From NCBI GenBank assembly GCA_905221605.1, contig CAJNDS010000634.1, positions 1 through 52,500 of the forward strand: 52,500 nt of DNA, written 5' to 3'. The DNA is from Symbiodinium natans (lineage: Eukaryota; Sar; Dinophyceae; Suessiales; Symbiodiniaceae). Under the pieces are notes generated by a model. It did no database searches and was not told the DNA's origin. It worked only from the letters and a program-made list of their open reading frames with translations. Below, piece after piece: positions 12,720 through 21,758 of this stretch. The first letter of the stretch is position 1. Each line of letters starts with the position of its first letter. The position numbers and the translations under genes are program-made.

Positions 12720-12985
12720 CTGGGGTTGGGCACTCCAGGGACACTCTGGGTCCGGGGACACTCTGCGGTTGGGCACTCCAGGGAGACTCTGGGGTTGGGC
12801 ACTCCAGAGAGACTCTGGTTGGGCACTCCAGAGAGACTCCAACGCGGGCACTCCGGGGGACACTTTGGGGTTGGGCACTCCAAGGAGACTCTGCGTTGGG
12901 CACTCCAGGAGACTCGGGTCGGGGTTGGGCAGACTCTGGGGTTGGGCACTCCAGGGAGATTCTGGGGTTGGGCACTCCAGGGATA
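12720..12985. repeat. Minisatellite, about 26 bp unit (CACTCCAGGGAGACTCTGGGGTTGGG)
   Basis: About ten imperfect direct units; the unit in short form is GGGCACTCCAGGGAGACTCT plus GGGGTT. Degenerate relatives occur near 8990-9050 and 48830-48960. The open frames across it are repeat artefacts. Confidence 0.9.
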
Positions 12986-15029
12986 GGGATGAGCGAGGAG
13001 TAGACCGGGCGAGCAGAAGAGTTCCGGGCGAGGAGAAGAGTTGAGTTTAAAATCTAACAACCCCACACCCAGGGTGGGGAACAAGTGAACCCTAATAAAG
13101 ATCTAGTTTTTGCCTGTAGATCGCCCACTCTCGAACCACCTTCACGAAGTAAGCGTGCTTAAAGACCTCTTGGGTCTCCCTCAAGTTCATGCAAAAAACT
13201 TTTTGATTTAGTACTGACACGAGCGGAGAGTGACTGACGCCATCAACTCATTCTGCATCCTAGTTTTCTTTTGTCGAATGTGATGAGATTCGCACGGCTC
13301 ACTCGCGTCAGCGGAGCGAACATCGCAAAGCTGTACCAAAATACACAGTTCAATGTGGGGGTTTACGAAGACACGGAACCCCTAATATAGACCCCCCCCC
13401 CCCAAAAATAATAAAATCCCATCATAAGAAGGACCCCGATAAGGTACCCCTAATATCGTAGCCCCCCATATGACTCTAACTGCCATACTCGCTCATCATG
13501 GTTCTCCTCGCTGTATTTGAAGTGCTAAAGACCCTGTTCAACATCGTGCAAAGTACGGGTAGTTTGATATTTACAATCCCATGAAGAAACTGATCCAGGA
13601 TCAGTTGGAATTCCAAGCAACAAGGCAATCGGATTTTGCATCGTCCACGAGATTCTACTACTAAAGAGTTACAAGATTGGGAAAAGTGACCTTATTGTCA
13701 AGATTTTCGGACATAAAGCAGAGACACCTGTCTGCCATGCGGCAATACTGTTGCGAGGTCAGTAACTCACCGACTATCCCCAAACGTGGTAGCGGAACTG
13801 CTGAGAACTTCGCCCGGGGTGTTCTGTTTCAAGGGCGGCGTCCGGGGTGTATGGCGTGCAACATTTCGATAGGTACTTGCGACCTCTGTTCGCGCTGCCA
13901 ATGTTTATCGTATCTTTTCCGTCAAGTTAGATTTCCTCTGGCATTTTCGGGATTGTGAAAAGTCCCGGCATGACACCTGCTTTCCTTTTACCAATCCAAA
14001 CGATACTGAGGGGAAGTTAAGATTTGAATTCGTTCAACCAATGGCTTCGGCTCAAGCTTTGAAGGCAGACAGGCGCCGCTAGGAAACAAAAACTAGTCAA
14101 GTGCCGGCCACAACAAACACTGATGCTTCTTGTATGGTTCTTCAAGACCTTCAACAACCTTCGACAACCTTTAGAAACCTCAATAGCAGCAAAGGAAGTT
14201 CAACAGATTTCCAAGAACTTCTGTACAAGAAGCCAGGGCGGACGTCCTCATGTCAGAACTGGCTGGTTCTTAGCAGGGAATGGAAAGATGTACCTATGTC
14301 CTCCCTTAAAGGGTGTATATATATATATATATATGCTCCCTTAAAGGGTATATATAAGGCCCGAATAGACTCCCCAAAAGGGTATATATGTATATATATA
14401 TATATATGTATTTATTTATTTATATAAGGCTTATCATCATAAAGATTCTTAAAGGGTATACATAGGGCCCCTATAGACTCCCTTAAAGGGTATATATAGA
14501 GCCCCGATAGACTCCCTTAAAGGGTATAGACACACGGGGTCTTAAGGGGCTTCATGTTACGGAAAGGACCTGGTAGGTTGCAGGCCTTGAGCCGAACGGG
14601 AAGAAGGGTTTAGGGTAGTTTAGGGTAGTTTAGGGTTTAGGGTTTGGGGTTTAGGGCTTAGGGTTTGGGGTTTGGGGTTTAGGGTTTGGGTCTAGGGTCG
14701 GGTTTAGGGTTCAGGGGACGGGGAAGCGAGCTTGTCTCGCGCAGACTGCCGGATTTGCGTGCTCAAAGGCCCGCGAGGAACTGTCAGATTTAGGGAAGCC
14801 CCACTGAATCTTTCCGCTCAGGGTTCATGGGCTATTTCAGGTTAAGGGCTTATGTGATTCAGTAACTTGGGGAGCTTATGTTTCATGAGCCTCGGTCTCC
14901 TAAACCCCTTCATCTTCCGAGAAGATGGCCACCTCAACCCTCCCTGCATCCTGAGTAGGCTCGTTGCAATGTCGACACTTGAGAAACATGGCAGAAGCAG
15001 CTTGCTAAGAAACTATCGAGGCAGCGTCG
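12986..15029. other. Gene-poor stretch
   Basis: Includes a T5-type element with a poly-C run (about 13360-13468), a TTAAAGGG repeat (14300-14530, listed separately) and degenerate TTTAGGG/TTTGGGG runs (14606-14720). The open frame at 13677-13958 has no recognisable domain. Confidence 0.5.
14305..14530. repeat. Degenerate tandem repeat around CTCCCTTAAAGGGTATATA
   Basis: Six or so copies of a unit centred on the palindrome CCCTTAAAGGG followed by TATATA and GRGCCCCGATAGA. Interrupted by an AT microsatellite (about 14385-14425). Confidence 0.8.
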
Positions 15030-15260
15030 CCCTAAACCCTAAACCCTAAACCCTAAACCCTAAACCCTAAACCCTAAACCCTAAACCCTAAACCCTAAAA
15101 CGCCCTCAACCCTCAACCCTGTTCAAAGGCTGCTGGAGGGTTTGGTTTTGGGCCTTCGGGGCGTGGGAGAACTATGCCCGAAGCCAGGACTCCTGGAACT
15201 GCGAATCGAAGATCAGGCCATAGGGTTTAGGGTTTAGGGTTTAGGGTTTGGGGTTTAGGA
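15030..15260. repeat. Telomere-type cassette
   Basis: CCCTAAA 15030-15100, island of about 115 bp, TTTAGGG/TTTGGGG 15222-15260. The island could hold a short minus-strand exon (FQESWL), not called. Confidence 0.8.
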
Positions 15261-15559
15261 TTAGAACTAATGCTTCGTATGAGCATGAGAATCTGGAAAA
15301 ACATCTTTTAGTACTATGAGTACAACTTTATTTTAATTCTGCTATTGTTTCGCTGAGTCTTTTACATTCCTACTTGAGTATTGCATGACTAGTTATTGGT
15401 ACTATTCTTTCCTTAGGAAAAATGCCGAGCTGGCAGCGCTCCTTTTGATGTCTCTCTTCCTTCAACTCTGGCGGCCGTGTGGTATGGTCCTCGCTCCCAG
15501 CAACTCATGAGAGCCTGTAGGGCTGGGGCTTGGATGAAGGGCTTTAGTATTGGAACGAT

Positions 15560-16650
15560 AGAATCATCGAGTAATCCAAGAACAGAATCATGGAATATAG
15601 AATAGTTGAATAACGGAATAGTATGATAATATAGTAACATAATCATAATATAGCATAATCATACAATAATACAATATACCATACAACTACAGAATACTAG
15701 AGCAATATAGCAATATAATGATATAGTAATGTAGCAATATATAGTACTATAGTAGATGGATTCAATGAAGTGTGTATATATGTTTATAAACATCGTGCAT
15801 TACAGACGATTTGTTTTAACAGATAGTTTGGTACCAACCTTTGATTGGTCCGAAACTATGTTGGTTATCAAAGAGTTTTAAATTGTTATTTATATGATAT
15901 TCTCCGTATCAAGCTAGATTTGATCCGAAACCATTAATTGGTGTCGCAAAACCGTCAGTTTTGGATCAAGCAAAGCTTGATAACCGAAGCAAAGCTTCGG
16001 AGCAAGCATAGCTTGCTAATTAAAATAAAAATAATATGTTTTATTATGATATATTACACAAAGTTTTAATATAACAATATAATGGTAATGGAGCACAATG
16101 CTTGCTCCATGCAGTAACGCGCCTTCGGCAATATAATAATATAGCAATACAGTAATACAGTAATACAGTAATACAGTAATACAGTAATACAGTAATACAG
16201 TAATACAGTAATATAGTAATATAGTAATATAGTAATATAGTAATATAGTAATATAGTAATATAGTAATATAGTAATATAATAATATAGTAATATACTAAT
16301 ATAGTAATATAGTAATATAATAATATAATAATATAGTAATATAGTAATATAGTAATACAGTCATGTAGCAATATAGTGATATAGTAATATAGTAATAAAG
16401 TAATATAGGAATGTAGTTTCCTATATCGTAGTATCGTAATAAAGTAATATAGTAATACAATGTAAAACATTGCAATATAATGTAATATAGCAATATAGGA
16501 ATATAGTAATACAGTAACATAGAATAATCCAATGATATGATAGGAAAATGTCATCGTATAATAGCATACTAATCGAATAGTAGCAAAAATATCGAAAATG
16601 TCATGATCTACTGAGATACATGTACAATAGTATAACAATAGGCGGCGTGC
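15560..16650. other. AT-rich island with an 8 bp AATAYAGT repeat
   Basis: Much more AT-rich than its surroundings. 16140-16360 is almost pure AATACAGT/AATATAGT octamers with degenerate forms on both sides. The unique part (15770-16080) has three adjacent hairpins. No gene; the long open frame with ITILLYY repeats is an artefact. Might be an organelle-derived insertion (speculative). Confidence 0.7.
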
Positions 16651-16732
16651 ACGGGAGCTAGGTGAGTGAGCGATCAAGGCCAGAGCTGTCGGCGATGTTT
16701 GGGGCACCTCTACGGTCGTCCTTCGGGAGATT

Positions 16733-16843
16733 GGGTTTAGGGTTTAGGGTTTAGGGTTTAGGGTTTAGGGTTTAGGGTTTAGGGTTTAGGGTTTAGGGTT
16801 TAGGGTTTAGGGTTTAGGGTTTAGGGTTTAGGGTTTAGGGTTC
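16733..16843. repeat. TTTAGGG array
   Basis: About 16 near-perfect units at the boundary between the AT-rich island and the transporter 3' region. Confidence 0.95.
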
Positions 16844-17448
16844 GCCTAGACGATGCTGCGGGGTGGCGGCGATGAGACGAATTCACAGCGGAGGTTGGGT
16901 TCAGCTTAAGGGCTCTCCTGCAAGGGTATGGTTTTTGGGACTTCAATGAAGCCTGGCTGGCACCTGTTGTGGCGGCGACTCTGTATAGCGTGGCTATTCT
17001 TGGCGACATCCGACATGACCTTTGCATGATCCGGTCGGCAGCCTGCCTTCGAGCTGACGGCACTTGTAGGAAATGGCCTTCCAGGGAAAACACATCAAGG
17101 GCGAACGTTGCCAAGCAACAGCCTGGCATTGCTCTTTAGAAAATTGAGAACCTTCACAAGTGCACGGAGATCCCTCGTTACTCTAGTTGCATCGCCTGTT
17201 CCCCACAACAGACAGCAGTTCAACCCAGGCTCCATACTTTGCGGCGGTCAGCGCTCTCGAAATCCAAAAGCCGTGGCTCACGGCTTTTCCGCCGTGACTC
17301 ACCGCTAGACTGTACTGAAGCAACCGCTATCATAATATGCCTTTTTGGAGGCCAGCTCCCTTCAATTCATGGGAACGCCTCCTATGCAAACTCGAGGCTT
17401 AGCCTACGAATCCCTACCTGCTAGCAGCAGTTTCAGACAGCAGTAACA
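16844..17448. other. 3' flank of the transporter
   Basis: Unique sequence without a recognised gene. Carries the hairpin at 17266-17288. A minus-strand frame at 16821-17129 has no known domain. Confidence 0.4.
17266..17288. other. Perfect 10 bp stem, 3 nt loop hairpin downstream of transporter stop
   Basis: AAAAGCCGTG, loop GCT, then CACGGCTTTT. It lies about 160 bp beyond the transporter stop codon, in the probable 3' UTR or just past it. It could be an RNA 3'-end structure or a chance palindrome. Confidence 0.5.
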
Positions 17449-20386
17449 TCAGCACGCAGCTTCCTCCGTGTCTTTGACACCAGGCAAGTCGGGGCTGGAA
17501 CATTCTTCGGGAGGGAGCGCGACTTTGTCGCCAAATGGCCAAGCGTTGTTACAGTGCTGCTGGCCAAAGAAGAAAACCACGCCGACGAGGAGGAATATCA
17601 CGGCCAAGTCGAGAATTGGGTCGTCTCCGTTGAACACCCAGTTATCCGTCGTCGTGAAGATGAAGAGGAAGATGAGGAGCTGTGGGACCACTACAAGTGG
17701 GAATGCGCGGATCTTCCAGGCATCTGGATCCTCGGCACGCCGCCCGCGCGCAATCTGAAATCGAAGGACACAAAGGCCGACTGCTTGACCAATAAACTGC
17801 ACCAGCACCAGCATAGCAGTCATGGCATCAATCACCGTGTCAAGGGAGAAGAAACACCAGCCGCATGCCAATGTGCCAATACACAAGAGGCCTAGTTCAT
17901 GGTTGGGATAGGATTACAAATTTAAAATGTTATTCCTTATTGGGTTTAAGTACCCTTAAAGATGTAAAATGTTACCCAACTATGACCAAGAGGCTCAGCA
18001 CGGGCACATCCTCCGAGCTTCGCAGGTCCGAACGGCGCGCGAAGCCCGGGAAGAAGAGCCCAAGCTCAGCAGCGGCGCCAGGAAGATACATCATGCCTGC
18101 GAGCATTGAGAAGACCGAGCCAAAGATGACCTGGGTAGCCCAGTAGCCATCTTCTTATCAGGGCACCCTCTTTTCGGTTGGTCATTTTATAAGGGAAACC
18201 CTAAACCCTAAACCCTAAACCCTAAAACCCTAAACCCTAAACCCTAAACCCTAAACCCTAAACCCTAAACCCTAAACCAGAACCCCCAAAAAACAGGGTA
18301 AAGGGTACCACTGGGCTACCAAGTGACAAGGACCACCACGATCACGAAGAAGATGGCAAAGCCACGGCCAGCAAGCTTCTCGGCAAAGGTGGCCATGATG
18401 TAAGCCTCGGATGGCCCTGAAAACCCCTTCGGAAAACATCGGGTTTAGGGTTGAGGGTTTAGGGTTTAGGGTTTTTTTTTTTTTTTTTATCATCCTCTTT
18501 AAAACCCAATAAGGGCAACGAGAATATCCCAAAGGGCCTACCATGAAGCTGAGCTGTCATCTTCGGCGAGCACGCGAGCAACGAAGCCTTCCTCTCCGTA
18601 CCACGGCAGATAGCCAACCACCGACACGTAGACAGAAAGGTAGACAACCAACACGATGGCACACGTTAGGATGCATGACCTGGGGTTTAAGGTTTAGGGT
18701 TTAGGGTTTACGGTTTAGCAAACAGTGGTTGACGGATGAAAATCGGTTCGCGACGTCAAGTTCGCAAGAAACACCGGTATGAAAAATCCAGACACAAAAG
18801 GTTTCGCAACACTCCGCAACCACACGACTGGCAACACACGCACACACAGAAGTAAGGCAAGTGGGCGTGGAACGTCTTTGCTGCCCCTTTTTTCATGCGC
18901 AAAAACTGGCTGCTTCGGCATTGGATCATCTTCGAGGAGTCTCAACTTGTCACAACTTGTTGCGTCGTTTGGAGCGGTGCAGACTCGAGAGTCGCTATTT
19001 TGAATTCGGTAATTTCCATGTTTCATATTGTGCGCAAGGTGTCAAGAAAAAACGACCTCGTCGATGTCACCCCTATTTGTTTTTGATGCTTTTGCAATGC
19101 GAACTAAAGAATTCTATTGTTTTTTTTTTGTATTTTATGGGGTTCTTAAGGGAGGGGGGTTCAAGGGGGGTAGGTACCTAGGGAACCTTAAAGTTAGGTG
19201 GTGTTCACAGTACTTGTCGACATTCCTTTCCTATGTCTGTGGGCGTCCAGGCTTTTCTACGGCTGGTTGGGTGTTGGGGTTTTGGGCCATTTAATCACGA
19301 AAACTCAAACCCTAAACCCTAAGCCCTAAGCCTTTAAGCCCAAAACCTTAAACCCTAAGCCCTAAACCCCAAACCCTAAATTGGGTTTAGCGCACCTTAA
19401 CCCTCAACAACCCTCGGCGCCAAGCACCCAAGCTCCCCAGCAACTCTAACCCCCCAGGGCTCAAGAAGGTTTAAGGTTTAGGATTAAGGGTTCGAATCCT
19501 TGATTCATTCGCTCCCTTGGCTGCTACTGCTGTGGCGGCCACCAACAAACCCCTCCCGATTCGCATCAACTCAACTACCGCACCTGGGTATGGTCGTGCG
19601 CGGGCTCCTGACCTCGCCGCCCATGGTGCAGACATCGTAATACCCAGTGAAGTCATAGACGCCGAAGCGGCAGGCAGCTCCCAGCCCAAAAATGAAGGTG
19701 CTCATGCTCGTCGTCGCCGGATCGCCCCACGGGTTCTCCGGCAACTGAAAGTTGTCCGAATCGAAGTTGGCAAACCCACTGATGAGGACAAAGACCATCG
19801 ATGTGACCGTAACCGCCCAGAGCACGTAGACGACAAGTCCCGTGTCAGATACGCGGCGCAGCAACAGCATCACTGCACAAATCGTCATGCAGAGGGCTGT
19901 CAAGGTCTTGGTCCAATAGTCACTCCGCCCGTGGATGTACGTGAGGTACTCCGACATTGCGATGAAGCCCGAAGCAATCTCGGCCGGGCCGCTGACCCAG
20001 AACTGCCACAAGTAGATGAAAGCCGCGAGGTCGCCCCACTTGCCCGGGCCGAAGCATTCGCGAAGGTAGATGTAAGACCCGCCGGACAATGGGAATCGGG
20101 ACCCTAGCTCTCCCCACACAAAGCTATCTGCCAGGCATCCAACCGCGGCAATCGAATAGCCGACCATGGCCTGCGGCCCAGGTGGTGCTGTTGCAGCTAG
20201 GCAGAAGGGGATGGAGATGTAAGGCCCCGTGCCAAACATCATCATCGTGTTGAAGCCGCATGCCTGGGCAAAGGTGTACTTCAGGGCCTCGGAGTTGTCG
20301 GAATTGTCGGAAATCTCGGAATCCTTCTTCTGCTTCTTGCCCACTTTGCGGGATCCAATGAAGCTGCTAAGGCAACGAGTCACCAT
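17449..20386 (-). CDS. APC-superfamily amino-acid/polyamine transporter, five exons, complete
   Basis: Predicted integral membrane permease of the amino acid-polyamine-organocation family, moving amino acids or polyamines with a cation. Exons (minus strand): 20386-19584, 18679-18550, 18405-18328, 18130-17995, 17891-17449, giving 1,590 nt and 529 residues, normal for the family. Residues 1-40 are a polar, Lys/Ser/Asp-rich cytosolic tail. FGTGPYISIP (51-60) fits the unwound TM1 substrate site, PLSGGSYIYLRECFG (99-113) the conserved TM3 entry, and GGEVRSPRTTIPR (256-268) the loop motif after TM6. That last motif is completed only by joining exon 1 to exon 2 (AG|G gives Arg268). Exons 2-5 add further hydrophobic helices and a short polar C-tail ending EEAAC. 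The ATG at 20386 is the first in-frame Met; the frame stays open to 20485, so a further 5' exon is possible. Donors are GT, GC, GT, GC. Substrate is not readable. Closest subfamily by eye is LAT/PUT-like, which is only a guess. Confidence 0.85.
17892..17994 (-). mobile_element. Introner-type insertion forming transporter intron 4
   Basis: The eight bases GCCTCTTG occur both at the start of the intron (17994-17987) and at the start of exon 5 (17891-17884). Using the first as a GC donor and the CTAG just before the second as acceptor gives an in-frame join reading VPVLSLLCIGTLACG. Inside, CATAGTTGGG near the left end pairs with CCCAACCATG near the right end, a short imperfect terminal inverted repeat. 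At 103 bp it is the shortest intron of the gene and has no telomere-type array. Confidence 0.7.
18131..18327 (-). mobile_element. Introner-type insertion forming transporter intron 3 (family T1)
   Basis: Gene sense: exon CTT, then GTCA, then CTTGGTAGCCCAG at the left end; CTGGGCTACCCAG, then GTCA and the next exon at the right end. The two 13-mers are inverted repeats of each other with one mismatch, and GTCA is duplicated. The first GTCA gives the GT donor and the element ends in the AG acceptor. Splicing there gives an in-frame VVVL|VIFGSV join. Between the ends is a TTTAGGG array in gene sense (plus-strand CCCTAAA, 18196-18277). T1 relatives are at 9752-9864, 36485-36596, 37013-37095 and 38711-38935. 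Confidence 0.8.
18406..18549 (-). mobile_element. Introner-type insertion forming transporter intron 2 (family T2)
   Basis: In gene sense the intron starts GCTTCATGGTAGGCCC and ends GGGCCATCCGAG, followed by exon sequence GCTTACATC. GCTT occurs at both ends, as expected for a 4 bp target-site duplication; its first two bases serve as a GC donor, and the element supplies the AG. Only this join keeps the transporter frame (SS|AYIMATF). Related elements with the same GTAGGCCC and GGCCATCC ends are at 25171-25256, 41118-41215 and 50167-50263. A poly-A/T run and a short telomere-type run lie inside. Confidence 0.75.
18680..19583 (-). other. Transporter intron 1 (904 bp, GT-AG)
   Basis: The donor reads CCCAG|GTGCGG and the acceptor CCCCAG|GTCATG, so the same CCCAG-GT string sits at both ends. 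The join restores the TIPR motif in frame. The intron holds telomere-type runs at both ends (plus-strand TTTAGGG near 18681-18718, CCCTAAA near 19305-19385, degenerate TTTAGGG near 19468-19490). About 600 bp of unique sequence lies between, with no exon that I can see. Confidence 0.75.
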
Positions 20387-21038
20387 ACTGCCGCCGGTCA
20401 CTCCGGGGAAGGTCAGTATGTCTGGTGACAACGGCCTGCCTTGAGCGCCAAACGCAGCGGGTGCTTTGCTTGCAGGGATGCACACCTCTCTCCAACTGGA
20501 AAAGCCACGTCACGCGTTGAAACTGTATATGTTGTTTGTTGGTTGCTGTTGAGGCGATGCTTCAATCTCCACAAGCAAACCTGGAACACACTCGTGAACT
20601 AGCTTGCGCCTCAGTGACTTTGTACAGAAAATTCCATCTTCCCTTCCCTGGAACATAAATGTCGCCCCTCCTGGCCTTCCCGCTCGCCAGCCAACTCCCT
20701 TTATGGAGAGGTTGTGCAAAGGCATAAAACCCAGTTAACGAAGAGAAAGCCTCTAGGGCAGAGGCAGCTAACCACCTATAGAACTGTTCTGGTCCTCTAT
20801 AACAGAGATTTATCATATATATATATATATATACGAGTATACATACATATACACACGTATCATTCTCGTATCACAAGTGCATTGTGCATGGGCACTGCAC
20901 TGCACTGCTAAATCACAGAATGCACCACCTATAGAGCTGTTCTGGTCCTCTATAACAGAGATCTATCTCATACATATACATATATATATATGTATACGAG
21001 TATACATACATATACATACGTATTGTCCAATACAATAA
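20387..21038 (-). other. 5' flank of transporter, with a direct duplication
   Basis: No other gene was seen. A block beginning ACCACCTATAGA and containing GTTCTGGTCCTCTATAACAG occurs at about 20773-20850 and again at about 20927-21015, each followed by an AT microsatellite and CGAGTATACATACATATAC. A short CACTGC repeat is between them. No TATA box or spliced-leader acceptor can be singled out. Confidence 0.5.
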
Positions 21039-21139
21039 CTTACTTCTCCAATAATCAAGGGAAAAAAAGGTTAAACTTTTTTATTCTTACTAAATAAGGA
21101 AACCCAAAAAGTTTAAAGTTCAGCTGTTGGAGAAGTAAG
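21039..21139. mobile_element. Small inverted-repeat element with 4 bp target-site duplication
   Basis: It starts CTTACTTCTCCAA and ends TTGGAGAAGTAAG, a perfect 13 bp terminal inverted repeat, and is flanked on both sides by ATAA. The 101 bp element is AT-rich inside and has no coding capacity. This is the layout of a MITE. The 4 bp duplication has the same length as those around transporter introns 2 and 3. Confidence 0.75.
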
Positions 21140-21758
21140 ATAATGAAGGCCCTTGTTGTGAGCCTATGGAGTCTTATCATTAACCGCTGCGCTTCCGGGC
21201 TTGAGCCAAGAACCCGCAATCAGCAGCATAAATGGCCAGCTCTCCAAACTTAAACCGTAACATGTGTCAATCTCCCAGGCCGATTGCGGGGTCAAGGTGC
21301 AGAGCCCAATGGAAACATGTCCGTTGAAACGCACTGCTGTGCTCCCGAAATGCAAAATCTTCGTGGGCTTGCGAGAAGCAAAACTGTCGTGGCTTTTGGG
21401 ATGCCTGGGGCTCACTCTTTGGGGTCTGCGCTGGCATAATTTTGAACATTAGATCCAGTCCACACATTCCAACATATCCCGAATTCAGAAAGGAGTTCGC
21501 ATGAGTTCAAAGATGAGATCCCATGCTCCAGGCCCATATTTTCGATCTGCGTGGCAAGCGCGGTCGCTCAAGATGCTGGTGCCTCAGCATGCGGACAAGT
21601 TTTACACAACCGGGAATTCTCATCCCAAAGCTCGGAACCCCCAGCTGTACAGAAAGCCTCCCAGCGCTGCTAGGCTAACCGTTAAACCATTAGACCTACG
21701 TATCATCAAGCTCTTAAGGCCCCCCAAACAAGTAACAACAAGGTTTCCCAACACCGCA

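Noticed and set aside
12558-13084. Open frames on both strands with SLECPTP or WGWALQ repeats
   Set aside because: Direct translation of the 26 bp minisatellite. Also considered as a CRISPR array and rejected: no constant repeat/variable spacer pattern, and a eukaryotic context.
16066-16707. 213-residue open frame, Tyr/Ile/Leu-rich
   Set aside because: Read-through of the AATAYAGT octamer repeat; no start context or domain.
17554-17895. 113-residue acidic plus-strand open frame
   Set aside because: Antisense shadow of transporter exon 5, whose minus-strand frame completes a known family.
18541-18549. Canonical GT donor CATG|GTAGGCC for transporter intron 2
   Set aside because: It leaves phase 2, and no AG near exon 3 restores the frame; the GC donor at the GCTT duplication does.
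19517-20107. 196-residue plus-strand open frame
   Set aside because: Antisense shadow of transporter exon 1.
20714-21015. tRNA or small RNA gene upstream of the transporter
   Set aside because: No cloverleaf or box motifs; the conserved block is explained by a direct duplication with AT repeats.
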